This document shows positions 17,221-27,578 of a stretch of 46,884 bases of DNA, piece after piece. The DNA comes from a bacterium (GTDB lineage: Bacteria; Calditrichota; Calditrichia; RBG-13-44-9; J042). A program made the position numbers and the translations under genes. Location of the stretch: contig WFTQ01000029.1 of NCBI GenBank assembly GCA_015485355.1, positions 1-46,884 on the forward strand. Direction: 5' to 3'. The notes beneath the pieces are model-generated. The model saw nothing but the letters and a program-made list of their open reading frames with translations. It made no database searches and had not been told where the DNA came from. The first letter of the stretch is position 1; the number at the start of each line of letters is the position of its first letter.

Positions 17221-18334
17221 GTATCCCTCCTCGTTCTTTCTCTGCGAGTACCTGCAACAGATAATTTTCAAACCGATCCACGGATCGTTCAAACGAAAAA
17301 TTTTTTTCCACCCATCGGCGGGCTGCACGGCCCAATCGCTCCCGTTCATCCGGGGCCAACAAAAGCTCTAAGGCACGCTGGGTCATCAAATAGATGTCGT
17401 TCAAAGGCACCAGAACCCCGGTTTCTTCCGGTAGAATCAGTTCGCCGACCCCACCTACATCAAAGGCCACCACCGCCCGTTCCGCATGCATGGCCTCCAT
17501 CAAAGAACAAGGCAGACCCTCCACCTCGGAAGTTAACAGCACCAAATCGCACAATCGATAAATTTCCGGTAATTCGTCCGTGTGGTTGCCCAGCATGTAC
17601 AGACGATCCAAAATGTTCAAATCGTAGGCATATTGTTGAATTTCACCGCGCAGGGGACCATCCCCGACAATCAGAAAAATGGCTTCCGGCCATTCCTGAA
17701 GGATATTCCGGGCAACTTCCAGAAAAATGAGATGCTGCTTATAGCGCACCAACTGACCGAAGATCCCGATAACAGGTCTCTGGTCGGGTAAACCCAGCCG
17801 GCTCAGCAGTTGATTGGGAATCTGAGGAACCGTGGGGGTACATTTCACCCCCGGGGGAATCACTTTAATAGGATATCCGTTCATCCAGCGAATTTTTCGA
17901 TATTCCTTTTCCACGGCCGCGGCACTGGCAATGATGCCATCGGCCAGTTCCTTATACGTAAAGCGATAGCGCCAGTTATTCTTTAACAACGGGATGGCGT
18001 GGTATGCCAGCAGGACGGCGACCTTGCTCAATTGTCTGGCCATGCCGGCCAATCGGACATCGCGGGTCAAATGGGTTAACACCAGCTCGATGTGTAACTC
18101 TTTAAAAATTCGGGCCATTTTGACGGCCGATATCAGACTGACATCGCTGCCCATACGCAGGGGAAAGGTAGGAATACCGGCCTGCTCGGCCTTTTCCAGA
18201 AAACGGGAACCTTCCCTGCCTCCGCAAACGATCTCATGTCCCCGCGCTTTCAGAGCCACCGACAGCTTAACCAGCCAGCGATCACTCTCTCCCCAGGAAG
18301 GGGCTGGGGTACCGTTTTGGATAAACAAACGCAT
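17210..18334 (-). CDS. GT4-family glycosyltransferase
   Basis: A 374-residue GT-B fold glycosyltransferase of family 4. The C-terminal nucleotide-sugar domain has the [11 protein letters not shown] start of the second lobe, LIVGDGPL (222-229) and the E-x7-E motif EGLPCSLME (E272, E280). There is no signal peptide or membrane helix. It transfers a sugar from an activated donor with retention, probably in lipid- or polysaccharide synthesis; the sugar is unknown. The ATG at 18334 has GGAG at six bases; the GTG at 18349 sits on top of its would-be site. It lies 27 bases after the MsbA-like exporter gene, a frequent pairing for envelope glycolipid export. Confidence 0.92.
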   Translation of the reverse strand: MRLFIQNGTPAPSWGESDRWLVKLSVALKARGHEIVCGGREGSRFLEKAEQAGIPTFPLRMGSDVSLISAVKMARIFKELHIELVLTHLTRDVRLAGMARQLSKVAVLLAYHAIPLLKNNWRYRFTYKELADGIIASAAAVEKEYRKIRWMNGYPIKVIPPGVKCTPTVPQIPNQLLSRLGLPDQRPVIGIFGQLVRYKQHLIFLEVARNILQEWPEAIFLIVGDGPLRGEIQQYAYDLNILDRLYMLGNHTDELPEIYRLCDLVLLTSEVEGLPCSLMEAMHAERAVVAFDVGGVGELILPEETGVLVPLNDIYLMTQRALELLLAPDERERLGRAARRWVEKNFSFERSVDRFENYLLQVLAEKERGGIHGT

Positions 18335-18361
18335 GATCTCCAATACCACCCTTCCCTTTCG

Positions 18362-20215
18362 TTAAACAATCCACTGGAGTTCGTACAGCTGGCGATATCG
18401 CGGCGCCCGGGTCATCAATTCCTCATGCGTCCCCACATCCACGATCCGACCCTCCTCCAGCAAAACAATTTTATCGGCGTTGACTACAGAGGATAAACGA
18501 TGAGCGATGATAAAAACGGTGCGATGTTGCATTAAATTTTCAATCGCTTCCTGAATCAGCCGTTCGGATTCCGAATCCAGAGAAGAGGTGGCTTCGTCGA
18601 AAATCAGGATGGGGGGATTTTTTAAAATCGCGCGGGCGATGGAAAGGCGTTGGCGCTGTCCACCGGACAACCGCATTCCCCGCTCACCGATCCGGGTATC
18701 GAATCCCTCGGGTAACTGCCTGATGAAATCGTAAGCATTGGCCAGTTTCGCCGCCCGTTCAATCTCCTCCCGGGAGTATTCCGGCATCCCATAAGCAATA
18801 TTGTTGGCAACGGTGTCGTTAAAAAGCACCACTTCTTGAGATACGATTCCCATCATCCGACGCAAACTATGCAAAGAGAGGTTGCGGATGTCCACGCCAT
18901 CAATCCAGATGCTGCCCCGGGTCACCTCGTAGAATCGAGGCAATAGATTGACCAGGGTGGTCTTGCCGGCACCGCTGCCGCCCACCAGGGCCACTTTTTC
19001 GTTCTTCCGAACGGTTAACTGAATATCCTGAAGAACCCAGTCGCTCCCATCGCTGTACCGAAAATAGACCCGATCGTAGATGATGTGATCGTCGAACGTG
19101 GTCTTGTGGACGGCCCCGGGTTTTTCCACCACCTCCGGAGGATAATCCAGAATTTCGAAAATGCGCTGCCCGGAAGCCAGGGCGATCTGAATGTTATTGT
19201 TCACCTCCCCCAGGCTCTTGATCGGTTGCATCATGGAAAACAGTATCACAATAAACCGGATGAAATCTTCCGAGGAGATGAGCTGGCCGGTCAGAACTAG
19301 TTGTCCCCCGAACCAGAGCACGCTCACCATAATGCCCACCCCCAGGGTCTCCGACAGCGGCGACGACAGGCGATTCAATCGCACCTGCCGCAATACGGCG
19401 CGATAATGTTCTTCGGTCTTCTCCCGAAACTTCCGGTTTTCATAACGCTCCATGGAAAAGGCCTTCACCACTTTAATGCCGGTGATGGTTTCCTGCAAAA
19501 CCGTGGTTATGGCGGCGATCCGTTCCTGCACCCGCCGGCTTTTGCGTTTCAGGCTCTGACCGATCCGGTGAATCAAAATACCACTTAACGGGACGACCAC
19601 AAAGGCGACCAGCGTGAGCTGCCAGCTGATACTGATCAGTAAGAACAAGAAAATCAGTATCAGAAAAGGATCCCGAATCACCTTGGTAAAACTGCGGTTC
19701 ACCGCCACATTCAGCGTGTTGATATCGTTGACGATACGGGAGATCAGGTTGCCTGTCTGAAACCTTTCGAAAAATCGCAGGGGCTGATGGATCAGGTGTT
19801 CGTACACCTGGTTGCGAATATCTTTGGTCACCCGCTCTTCCAGAAAGCTTACCCAATATACTTCCCCAAACCAGGAGGCATTTTTGAGAAAAAAGGAGAG
19901 AAAAATAAGCACACACAGAATTTTCAGGGTTTCCACCCGATCATCCCGGTAAATCAAGCGGGACGTTTTCTCTTTCAACCATTGATTCAAGTTCCAGATA
20001 CCGGCGGACTCTGAGGATGTCTCGGCTTGCCGTTCCAGGACGGGTTGTTCCTGAAACAACGTGTTGATGAACGGAGCGACCATCCACACCGAAAGTGTAT
20101 TAAAAACAATGAACAATACATTGAAAAACACGACCAGGAGAATCTGCGGAATGTAAGGTTTAAGGTAGGATAAAACTCTCAGATAAAGCTCTTTATCCGT
20201 TTTTGCGGGCTTCAT
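18362..20215 (-). CDS. MsbA-like ABC exporter (fused permease and ATPase)
   Basis: A 617-residue half-transporter with six predicted membrane helices (about residues 15-320) and a C-terminal ATPase. Walker A is GGSGAGKT (K418), the signature is LSGGQRQR, Walker B ends in D540 with DEATSSLD, and the H loop is H572. This is the lipid A / lipid / drug exporter group of homodimeric ABC exporters. Position directly upstream of a glycosyltransferase favours lipid or glycolipid flipping, but drug export cannot be excluded. The open frame reaches 20329; the ATG at 20215 starts MKPAKTDKEL and gives the normal N-terminus, with a weak GGAA site. Confidence 0.92.
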   Translation of the reverse strand: MKPAKTDKELYLRVLSYLKPYIPQILLVVFFNVLFIVFNTLSVWMVAPFINTLFQEQPVLERQAETSSESAGIWNLNQWLKEKTSRLIYRDDRVETLKILCVLIFLSFFLKNASWFGEVYWVSFLEERVTKDIRNQVYEHLIHQPLRFFERFQTGNLISRIVNDINTLNVAVNRSFTKVIRDPFLILIFLFLLISISWQLTLVAFVVVPLSGILIHRIGQSLKRKSRRVQERIAAITTVLQETITGIKVVKAFSMERYENRKFREKTEEHYRAVLRQVRLNRLSSPLSETLGVGIMVSVLWFGGQLVLTGQLISSEDFIRFIVILFSMMQPIKSLGEVNNNIQIALASGQRIFEILDYPPEVVEKPGAVHKTTFDDHIIYDRVYFRYSDGSDWVLQDIQLTVRKNEKVALVGGSGAGKTTLVNLLPRFYEVTRGSIWIDGVDIRNLSLHSLRRMMGIVSQEVVLFNDTVANNIAYGMPEYSREEIERAAKLANAYDFIRQLPEGFDTRIGERGMRLSGGQRQRLSIARAILKNPPILIFDEATSSLDSESERLIQEAIENLMQHRTVFIIAHRLSSVVNADKIVLLEEGRIVDVGTHEELMTRAPRYRQLYELQWIV

Positions 20216-20423
20216 GTGTTCCAAAGAATTCTCATCCCCATCGCATTGAACTCTGAAACAAAAAATTTTAAGAAAATTTTCCCGCAAATACAAACGATTA
20301 AACCGAAAGAAAAATAAGCCAATGGTCAATCAGAGGGTTCAAGATTGTTTCGGACTTCTTTTCGGAGACGGGGTCGTTTTTCGATGTCCACTCGCCCCCC
20401 TCGGAAGGCCGGTCCGGTAAGAT

Positions 20424-21191
20424 TCAAATCACCGCCAGTTGTTCTTCCCGGATCCATCCCTGTTTACCATCGGGAAGCACAATTTTCGCCCACCCTGCCC
20501 GCTGTTCCTTCACTTCCACCTTTAACCCTTCATGAATGATAAACATTTCGGTGCTGTTCTCCTCCGGGGCGCTGTAGACGGTAACACTGGGCCCCATGAC
20601 TATGGCTTGAATCCGCCGGGAATCTTCCCGCGCATTTACCACAAAAAAGTACCCCGCCATCACCGCCATCATCCCCAGAATCCACAGCAAACTCTTCACC
20701 CATTGCCGAATTTGCTCCCGTGAAACGTACAAATAAACCACGCCGAGAAAGAAAAACCCCATCCATAAAGCAAGAAAGACCCGGGCCCATTGAGCCGGTG
20801 TCCAGAAATACTTTATGGTGTCCCACCACTGGAAAAGGAAAAACCGGGGAGGAACGTCCACCCGATCGATGATTCTCAACCGCGTCAGTTCCAGATTAAA
20901 CGCTATATCCGCATCATCGGGAGCCAGCTTTTGGGCCTTTTCGAAATACAGGATGGCCTTGCCGACTTCCCCCCGTTTAAAATGGCAGTTTCCCAGATTA
21001 AAATAAACTTCCGGACTCTCGTATCCCTGTTCCAGTATCTTCTGATACCAGTCGATAGCCGCGGCATAATCCTGCTGTCGATAAGCGGCATTTCCCTGTT
21101 CGAAATAATAGGTCAAATCCGGCTGGGCCAGCAGCCCCGTGCCGATTATTCCCCCGAATCCGATGATCAACAGGTCAAACATTCTCACCAT
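20424..21191 (-). CDS. batE: BatE-like TPR and SH3 domain membrane protein
   Basis: A 255-residue protein: signal-like N-terminus (to about 22), two to three TPR units (about 28-110), two membrane helices (about 137-160 and 165-185) and a C-terminal bacterial SH3 domain (about 200-252, with the GWIREEQL end). This is the layout of BatE, the last member of the Bat aerotolerance set. In family terms it is a periplasmic TPR scaffold with a wall- or protein-binding SH3 domain. It follows BatD after 67 bases and closes the array. An in-frame ATG also lies at 21182. Confidence 0.85.
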   Translation of the reverse strand: MVRMFDLLIIGFGGIIGTGLLAQPDLTYYFEQGNAAYRQQDYAAAIDWYQKILEQGYESPEVYFNLGNCHFKRGEVGKAILYFEKAQKLAPDDADIAFNLELTRLRIIDRVDVPPRFFLFQWWDTIKYFWTPAQWARVFLALWMGFFFLGVVYLYVSREQIRQWVKSLLWILGMMAVMAGYFFVVNAREDSRRIQAIVMGPSVTVYSAPEENSTEMFIIHEGLKVEVKEQRAGWAKIVLPDGKQGWIREEQLAVI

Positions 21192-21258
21192 TTCCGCTGC
21201 GGCCTCCTCACCGTGTGGCTTTCCATCTCCCTGCGGAGCGTTTTACCCATCCCAAAGG

Positions 21259-23070
21259 TTAAAAGTATTTCTCCAGCTCCTCCAAGAGCTTTTCGGCCGT
21301 TTGATAGCATCGCCGGGCGTCCTCAGGCGCCGCGCCCGTAGGAGCAAAGCGATAGAAATCGGCTTCGTCCAGGCACTGCATCAATCGGGACAACAATTCT
21401 CCATTCACCTGATGCTGCTTTAACAAAGATTCCACCTCTTCTTTTAGCAACCCCGCTGCGGGTCGATTGGTTTTATCGGCCAGGTAACCCGTTAATGCCC
21501 GGGAAATTTCCGCGTAACATTCAGCAAACCGGTTTTGCTTGAGCCATCGGTGCGCCTGCTTCAGCCGTTGGCGGGCTTGTTTGCTTGCCCTCCGCCGACG
21601 GGCATATTCGACGTTGGTTTGCATCTTTTCCCGATGTTCCCGATAACCATACGCCAACACCAATCCCAGCACCGGAACCAGTAAACCGATCCAGAACCAC
21701 CAAGCCCGATAGGGCCGATACCCGATGGGTTGGAGCCCTTCCAGTCGCTCTTTGATAAACCGAATGTCCTTGCCCAGAAACTTTACCTCTTCTTTGGCCA
21801 CAACGCCCCCGGCAAGCCGATCTTCAAACCCGCTTCCCTGTTTCACCTCTATATGATATTCCGGAGTTCGCAATACCCGGTACTCCTGTTTTGAAGGATC
21901 GAAAAAAGGAATGCGAAAAGAAGCGATGGTGAATTTCCCGGGTACACGAGGGATCAACACATATTCGTACGTTTTGCTGGTGGACATGGAGCGTCCCGTC
22001 AACCCCTTTTGCGTCTTGACTTTGGGCTCGTATACTTCGAAAGTCGAGGGGAACTGGAGAGGCAATTGATTCAAGAAATCCAGATGGCCGTTCCCGGTAA
22101 TCTTGACGGTATACGAAACGGCCTGATTGGTTTCCACTTCCTTTTGATCCATAGAGGTGGTCACCCGAAAGTCTCCCACCAGACCGGCGAAATCGGACGG
22201 TTGGCCTTCCGCCGGAAGGGGCTTCACCCGGATGGTGACCTCATTGGAGGTAAGGACCCGACGAATTCGTTTGCCAAAGGGGTTATCGAAAAAATTGTCA
22301 AAAATATCAAACGGATCCCGGCGCCTCTGACGCAGAATCACATCGACGGCCACTTTCATGGGCGTAATCGTGAGTTTCCCCGCCCGGGTGGGAAACAACG
22401 CCAACTTCCGCACTTCCACCACATTGTAAGGCACGCCATTGAGGGTCTCCTGGCGCACAGGTAGGCTTTTCAGGGGATACTCTTCCACCCAAAACCCCAC
22501 CGTTTCCGGAAGTTTAATGTATTCGGGATTTTGGATGTTAAGGCGAAAATAAATTTTGTAGACCAGATTCACCTGCTCGTGGAGGTAAACGGACTGCCGA
22601 GACGGCACCGCCCGCAAGAAAACACTTTTGGAAAGATCGGCCTCTTCCTTTCGGCCCCGCCGACTCCGCTGCCGGGAGGAAGGCTGACGGCGGGGGCTCC
22701 CCTGGACCACGGTCAATTCAATGGCGTTGGATCGGATCGTCTCTCCGCCATGGGTTGCCTCGGCGGGGGGAATGGTGAATCGTCCCGGCTTCTTCGGCAA
22801 TAAAACCAGTTGATACGTGCGGGTGGCGCTCATTTTAAAATTGATCATCTGAAAAGCCGTCGATACGCTGGGACCTGCAATGATGATGAAATCCTGAAAT
22901 TCCGGCAGCTCCACCTCCGGCAGAGAGCGGGTCTGCCCGCGAATTTCCACCGTGTAGGTAAATTCCTCGTCCACACCAACCGGGTTCTTGTTCACGGTCG
23001 CCGTGATGCTGAGCTCCTGAGCCACGACCGAATGAAGGGCCATCACAATGAACAAAATTATCCCACGCAT
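21259..23070 (-). CDS. batD: BatD-like oxygen-tolerance protein
   Basis: A 603-residue protein with a cleavable signal peptide (residues 1-17, HSVVAQ). A large exported part follows, made of several immunoglobulin-like beta domains with repeated YxVEI and GKFTI strand patterns. A membrane helix near 450-470 (WFWIGLLVPVLGLVL) leads to a cytoplasmic helical tail. Length and layout fit BatD. The family is thought to work with the VWA proteins BatA and BatB in envelope stress tolerance, but the molecular role is unproven. It starts four bases after the BatC stop, so the genes are tightly coupled. GGACTGGTAAGAG precedes the ATG. Confidence 0.88.
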   Translation of the reverse strand: MRGIILFIVMALHSVVAQELSITATVNKNPVGVDEEFTYTVEIRGQTRSLPEVELPEFQDFIIIAGPSVSTAFQMINFKMSATRTYQLVLLPKKPGRFTIPPAEATHGGETIRSNAIELTVVQGSPRRQPSSRQRSRRGRKEEADLSKSVFLRAVPSRQSVYLHEQVNLVYKIYFRLNIQNPEYIKLPETVGFWVEEYPLKSLPVRQETLNGVPYNVVEVRKLALFPTRAGKLTITPMKVAVDVILRQRRRDPFDIFDNFFDNPFGKRIRRVLTSNEVTIRVKPLPAEGQPSDFAGLVGDFRVTTSMDQKEVETNQAVSYTVKITGNGHLDFLNQLPLQFPSTFEVYEPKVKTQKGLTGRSMSTSKTYEYVLIPRVPGKFTIASFRIPFFDPSKQEYRVLRTPEYHIEVKQGSGFEDRLAGGVVAKEEVKFLGKDIRFIKERLEGLQPIGYRPYRAWWFWIGLLVPVLGLVLAYGYREHREKMQTNVEYARRRRASKQARQRLKQAHRWLKQNRFAECYAEISRALTGYLADKTNRPAAGLLKEEVESLLKQHQVNGELLSRLMQCLDEADFYRFAPTGAAPEDARRCYQTAEKLLEELEKYF

Positions 23071-23073
23071 CTC

Positions 23074-23919
23074 TTACCAGTCCTTTTCGACTTTTCGTTT
23101 TCCCCCTTTCAGGCGAAACGGTCTTAATTCTTGGTTCTCTTTGTTTCCCTGTAAGGCCTGCAATATTCGCTCGGCCTCTTCCCGGCTCAGTTCTTTTTCC
23201 TGTCCTTCGCCTTCCCGCGGGGAAGCGGTTTGCCGATCCGGTTCCTCTTCCCCCTCCCGCTGGGATTGCCGCTGCTGCTGCGCCTGATCTTCCGGTTGAT
23301 CTTCCGGGCCGCTCTCTGGCTGCTCCGGTTGTTGCTGCTCCTGGGAGGCGGAGGCATCCTGAGCAGACGATTCCCCCTGACCCGATGACTCCGGCGAGGA
23401 GGAATCCCCGCCCTGTTGGTGCTGTTTCCGGGCCATCTCTTTCAACTTGGCCCGCACCAATTCCAGATTGTGTTTGGCATCCCGGTCGTCAGGATCCAGC
23501 TCCAGCGCCTTCTTATAAGCGTTGATGGCTTCCTGGTATTGGTTCAAAAAGTAATAGGCGTTCCCCATGTTGTAATAGGCCTTTTGTTGGAGTTGAGGAT
23601 CGCTGGTATTCAGGGCTTTCTCGAACGCCTGCAGTGCTTCTTGGTATTTCTGTTTTTTATACAGAACATCGCCCACATTAAAATGCAATCGGGCATCCTG
23701 AGGCGCATCCAGAAGGGCATCCTGAAAATAGTTCAGGGCTTCGTCCCAGCGGGACTCTTGAAAGGCCTCCACCCCTTTTTTTACCTTCGTTCGATCCACA
23801 TCCGCAGCGCCCCACGCCGGAACAAGCCCCAGGAATACGCACAGCAAACCCGTCAGCCAGTGTCCGGAAAACAACCATTTTCGAGTGTTCATTCTCTTTT
23901 TCATCGTGAGCATCTCCAT
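23074..23919 (-). CDS. batC: BatC-like TPR protein with low-complexity tail
   Basis: A 281-residue exported TPR protein. The basic N-terminus and hydrophobic stretch (ending near VPAWGA, residue 38) form a signal peptide or anchor. Three to four TPR units follow (about 45-150; the third contains YYNMGNAYYFLNQYQEA). The C-terminal 110 residues are Gln/Glu/Ser/Pro-rich and low complexity, ending in a conserved-looking RLKGGKRKVEKDW. BatC homologs share TPRs and an acidic, Gln-rich tail. ATGs at 23919 and 23904 both have possible sites (AGGA and GGAG); I keep the longer. It starts 9 bases after the BatB stop. Confidence 0.85.
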   Translation of the reverse strand: MEMLTMKKRMNTRKWLFSGHWLTGLLCVFLGLVPAWGAADVDRTKVKKGVEAFQESRWDEALNYFQDALLDAPQDARLHFNVGDVLYKKQKYQEALQAFEKALNTSDPQLQQKAYYNMGNAYYFLNQYQEAINAYKKALELDPDDRDAKHNLELVRAKLKEMARKQHQQGGDSSSPESSGQGESSAQDASASQEQQQPEQPESGPEDQPEDQAQQQRQSQREGEEEPDRQTASPREGEGQEKELSREEAERILQALQGNKENQELRPFRLKGGKRKVEKDW

Positions 23920-23928
23920 CCGGTTTCC

Positions 23929-24960
23929 TTAGGTCACCGGTACCCGGCTCAGGGCCTTCATTCGCCGGCGCTCGCTGAGCAAGGCTTCCCCGATCAACAC
24001 CAGTAAAGCCAGCAACAGAAAGATTTGAAAACGATCCTCGAACTGGGTGAATTGCCGGGATCCCAGTTCTTTCTTTTCCATCCGGGAAATCTCTTCATAG
24101 ATTTTATCCAGCTCGCTTTCTCCGCTGCTGGACAGATAGAACTTGCCGCCCGTCTCGAAGGCAATTTTTTCCAGAGTCATCACATCCAGACGGGTGGTCA
24201 CAATCTGACCCTTCTTATCCTTTTGATAACCCGTTCGATTTCCATAGCGATCGTACAGGGGGATGGGGGCTCCCTGGGGCGAACCGATCCCGATGGCATA
24301 AATTACGATGCCCTCTTTGGCGGCCTCCCGGGCCGCTTCAACCGGGTCCCCTTCATGGTCCTCCCCATCGGTGATCAAAATGAGCACTTTATGTTTCAAT
24401 TCTTTGGTCACAAAAGACCGCCGCGCCGTTTTAATGGCCTCGGAAATGGCCGTTCCCGGCTGGGGGATGATATCCGTATCGATCTCATTCAGAAAAATTT
24501 TGGCCGCCCCATAATCCAGGGTCAAGGGGCAGTGCACAAAAGCCAAGCCGGCAAATGGAATTAATCCGATTCGATCCCCCTGCAGCCGATCGATAAAACT
24601 GGAAATTTCATGCTTCGCCCGCTTCAGGCGATTGGGCGCAACGTCCTCCGCTAACATACTGCGGGATACATCCAGAGCGACAAAAATATCCACTCCTTGG
24701 CGCCTGACCTCCTCCAATCGGGTGCCGATCTGGGGATCCGCCAGCGCAAGGATCAGAAAACAGACGGCCACGATTAACAACCCGGCCTTGCCCACCTGTT
24801 TTTTCCGGCTGACCTGGGAATTCAGCCGTTCTATCAGCACCGGGTCTCCCAATCGGCGCAACAATTTCCGCTTATAGCGAAACGACCAGACAAAGAAACC
24901 CATCAATGGCGGAACCAGGAATAATAAATACAGAAAATATGGATGAGCAAACCGAACCAC
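23929..24960 (-). CDS. batB: BatB-like von Willebrand factor A protein
   Basis: A 343-residue membrane-anchored VWA protein: helices at about 8-27 and 57-75, a VWA domain from residue 90 to about 285, and a C-terminal helix near 308-328. The metal-ion-dependent adhesion site is intact: DVSRS (D97, S99, S101) and ITDGEDHEGD downstream. VWA proteins of this set are predicted to be loaded or remodelled by the MoxR ATPase. The GTG start has GGGGGA at good spacing. BatC begins nine bases after its stop. The upstream gap of 115 bases separates it from BatA. Confidence 0.9.
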   Translation of the reverse strand: MVRFAHPYFLYLLFLVPPLMGFFVWSFRYKRKLLRRLGDPVLIERLNSQVSRKKQVGKAGLLIVAVCFLILALADPQIGTRLEEVRRQGVDIFVALDVSRSMLAEDVAPNRLKRAKHEISSFIDRLQGDRIGLIPFAGLAFVHCPLTLDYGAAKIFLNEIDTDIIPQPGTAISEAIKTARRSFVTKELKHKVLILITDGEDHEGDPVEAAREAAKEGIVIYAIGIGSPQGAPIPLYDRYGNRTGYQKDKKGQIVTTRLDVMTLEKIAFETGGKFYLSSSGESELDKIYEEISRMEKKELGSRQFTQFEDRFQIFLLLALLVLIGEALLSERRRMKALSRVPVT

Positions 24961-25075
24961 CGAATCCCCCGTAGGCTATTGTAGGATGTTTTTGACTCCC
25001 TATTAGAAACAACCACGTTTTTCAAACCGCCCATCGTCGGCGGCCGACTCTACGGCGACTTGTACCACCGGCAAC

Positions 25076-26071
25076 CTAAGGTATTTTTCGCAGCACCGTA
25101 TGGGACAGTAGTATTTCCAGAACCAGCAGCGCCAGAGCCATACCGGCATAATAAACAAACAATTCCTTATATCGGGTATACTCTTTGACTTCGATGCGGG
25201 TTTTTTCGAGTTCGCCGATCTGCCGGTAAATTTCCCGCAATTTGTTGGAATCGGTGGCCCGAAAATACTTTCCACCTGTCATCGAAGCGATGCGCCTCAG
25301 CAGTTCCTCGTCGATTTCCACCCGAACCGGTTGATACCGTCGTCCCCAGATGGGATCATCCACCGGGTACATGGCCACTCCGCGCGTGCCTGCCCCGATG
25401 GTATATACTTTGATGTCGAAAGTGCGGGCCACCTGCGCCGCGGTGATGGGATCGATTTCGCCGGCGTTGTTCACCCCATCGGTGAGCAATATGATGACCT
25501 TGCTTTTGGCCTTACTATCCTTTAATCGGGCCGCGGCCGTGGCGATGCCGTTCCCGATGGCCGTTCCATCCCATTCTTGAGGGGCCACATGCACCCGATC
25601 GATGATTTGCATAAGCACCCCGTAATCCAGGGTCAAAGGACATTGGGGGAAGGCTTCCCCGGCGAAAATGACCAACCCGATCCGATCATTCTGCCGACCC
25701 TGAATAAATTCTTTTGCGACCTGTTTGGCCGCCTGAATTCGATTTTTGGGTTTGAAATCTTCTGCCAGCATGGAGGTGCTTACGTCCATTACCAGCATGA
25801 TGTCGATTCCCTCGGTAATCACCTCCTGAAACTGGGTGCCCGACTGCGGACGGGCCAAACCCAGAATCACGAAGGTGATCACCAAAAGGCGGAGTACAAA
25901 CAGGTGGCGACGCAGACGCTGTTTCAGGGTCATCGGTACCGGGCGGATATGCCGCAAGGTGGAAAATTGCAGGCGCGCCGTTAAACTCCGCCGCCGATAC
26001 CAGAGGTAAATCCCCAGAGCCGGGATCACCAGCCATAACAAGAAATATTGTGGATCCGCAAATCGATACAT
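25076..26071 (-). CDS. batA: BatA-like von Willebrand factor A protein
   Basis: A 331-residue protein with the same plan as BatB: helices near 8-24 and 54-72, a VWA domain (about 88-290) and a C-terminal helix (about 305-325). The MIDAS motif is DVSTS (D96, S98, S100), with LTDGVNNAGEID later. The two VWA proteins are paralogous and typically form a pair. A GAGGG site lies six bases before the ATG. It follows the DUF4340 gene after a 110-base gap, so the exporter module is joined to the Bat set without a strand change or an obvious terminator. Confidence 0.9.
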   Translation of the reverse strand: MYRFADPQYFLLWLVIPALGIYLWYRRRSLTARLQFSTLRHIRPVPMTLKQRLRRHLFVLRLLVITFVILGLARPQSGTQFQEVITEGIDIMLVMDVSTSMLAEDFKPKNRIQAAKQVAKEFIQGRQNDRIGLVIFAGEAFPQCPLTLDYGVLMQIIDRVHVAPQEWDGTAIGNGIATAAARLKDSKAKSKVIILLTDGVNNAGEIDPITAAQVARTFDIKVYTIGAGTRGVAMYPVDDPIWGRRYQPVRVEIDEELLRRIASMTGGKYFRATDSNKLREIYRQIGELEKTRIEVKEYTRYKELFVYYAGMALALLVLEILLSHTVLRKIP

Positions 26072-26181
26072 TGTCGACCCTCTGCGTCCTCTCGCTATTG
26101 GTTCCTATGTGACCTTGAGCGTTCCCCCTGAAACACAAGCCATCCTTCCGCCTTCCTTGCCAGATCGTTTACCCTTCCCCC

Positions 26182-27558
26182 TCAGGAAATCACGTCGGTT
26201 TTCGTGGTATCGGTTTCCGCCGGGGCTTGCTCCAGCAGGTCTCCCTCTTTGAGTTTCCAGTCTTCCACATCTTCCTTCTTTATCAAATATACCGAACGGT
26301 ATTGGTTGGTGGTGGCGTAATAATGGTCTCCGCTGGCTTTGCCTATTCGGGCTTCCAATAGCACTTCGTCATCCTTAAACAAACGGATGACCATGGAGGG
26401 ACGATCGAGACCGTATCGCGCCTCGGAGAAGGTATCGTCCGCCACAAAATCGGCGATGCGGGTAAAATTCAAACTGGTCAGGAAACCGGACACTTCCGAT
26501 TTTTTGACTTTCTTTTCCCCGGGTTCCCGCAGCCACCATTGATCGCTGGTATCCTTTACCATCACCAGGCGGAGGTCATCATAATCCAGTTCGATCCGGT
26601 TTACCCGGTCCCGATCGAATTCGGCAAAATCCCGACTGCGGAAATCCTTTACACCTTTTCGGATTTCCCGCACCAGGGTGGAATCCACCTCGAAAATCGG
26701 TTTTCGGGAAACATCCCGGGCGTAATACTTGCCATCCACCGGACCGCTCACCAGCAGGGTACGGCTTCCTTTCTCAGCGCTCAAAAATAGAGTGATCTCG
26801 TATTGATGGGGCTTTAGTCCGTAACGTTGCAGCCGGGTGCCTTCCTCATCCACGAACGCCTTTGCCCGCCCATATTCCAACTTGGAGAATACCGTGTTCA
26901 ATTGGCCGGAATCCGCGGGTCGCTGGATGGAAGTCAGCACCCATTGGTCACCTTTTTCCCGTTTGAATTCGAGCGTGCTCCGGGGCCTTTTGATCAGCAC
27001 CCGCTGTACATCGGCTCGTTTAAAATGAAGCACTTTCTTATCCCGCCAATCAAACAAACGCTTTTCCAGAGCCGTTTTAACATACTGGGGAATGGTAAAC
27101 ACCACACTGTCGCCCCGACTCACAAACACATTGCCCCCCACAGGGGTCTTGTCTCCAAAGATCAACGAATCCCGTTCGCCATTGGTCAATTCCAGCCACA
27201 CCCTCACCGCTTTACCCGTAAGTCCAAATTCCCCTTTCTCTTCGGGACGGATGGTGAACCGGCTTTCCTTTTTGGCGTTTTTTAAATTGTTGAGTACCGT
27301 GGTAATGGGCGTCTTCTCGGCTTCGGTTTCCACCGGTTGAACAATCCGCCAGATGTCCTCCTGTTTTTGGAACCGAAACGTGCCATACTGGTTGCGCACC
27401 ACCAGCGTTTTCACGCTGTCTTTTTCGAAATGAAATATTTGCTCCGCCCGTTTTTTTTCTTCCTCTTTCTTTTTATACTGCTTGACCTCCACAATATACA
27501 CGTAACCCGCCAGAACGATAAAAGCCACGAATAAGAAGAGGGTTTGTTTGAATTTCAT
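26182..27558 (-). CDS. DUF4340 protein of a GldG-type ABC exporter module
   Basis: A 458-residue protein with one N-terminal membrane helix (residues 4-24) followed by a large exported region of repeated beta-rich units (each with a WxI or VRVWL-like strand and a FGDKTP-type turn). This is the DUF4340 family, found almost always beside GldG-like and ABC-2 genes. Its function is unknown; the anchored extracytoplasmic domain suggests an accessory or substrate-contacting part of the exporter. GGAGGACATC leads to the ATG. It starts 20 bases after the GldG-like gene, so the four exporter genes form one unit. Confidence 0.88.
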   Translation of the reverse strand: MKFKQTLFLFVAFIVLAGYVYIVEVKQYKKKEEEKKRAEQIFHFEKDSVKTLVVRNQYGTFRFQKQEDIWRIVQPVETEAEKTPITTVLNNLKNAKKESRFTIRPEEKGEFGLTGKAVRVWLELTNGERDSLIFGDKTPVGGNVFVSRGDSVVFTIPQYVKTALEKRLFDWRDKKVLHFKRADVQRVLIKRPRSTLEFKREKGDQWVLTSIQRPADSGQLNTVFSKLEYGRAKAFVDEEGTRLQRYGLKPHQYEITLFLSAEKGSRTLLVSGPVDGKYYARDVSRKPIFEVDSTLVREIRKGVKDFRSRDFAEFDRDRVNRIELDYDDLRLVMVKDTSDQWWLREPGEKKVKKSEVSGFLTSLNFTRIADFVADDTFSEARYGLDRPSMVIRLFKDDEVLLEARIGKASGDHYYATTNQYRSVYLIKKEDVEDWKLKEGDLLEQAPAETDTTKTDVIS

Positions 27559-27578
27559 GATGTCCTCCGCCTCCTTTT

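Noticed and set aside
23074-23919. Possible CRISPR-like or DNA repeat in the Gln/Glu-rich BatC tail
   Set aside because: The repetitiveness comes from Gln, Glu and Ser codons in a low-complexity protein segment; no regular repeat and spacer pattern exists.
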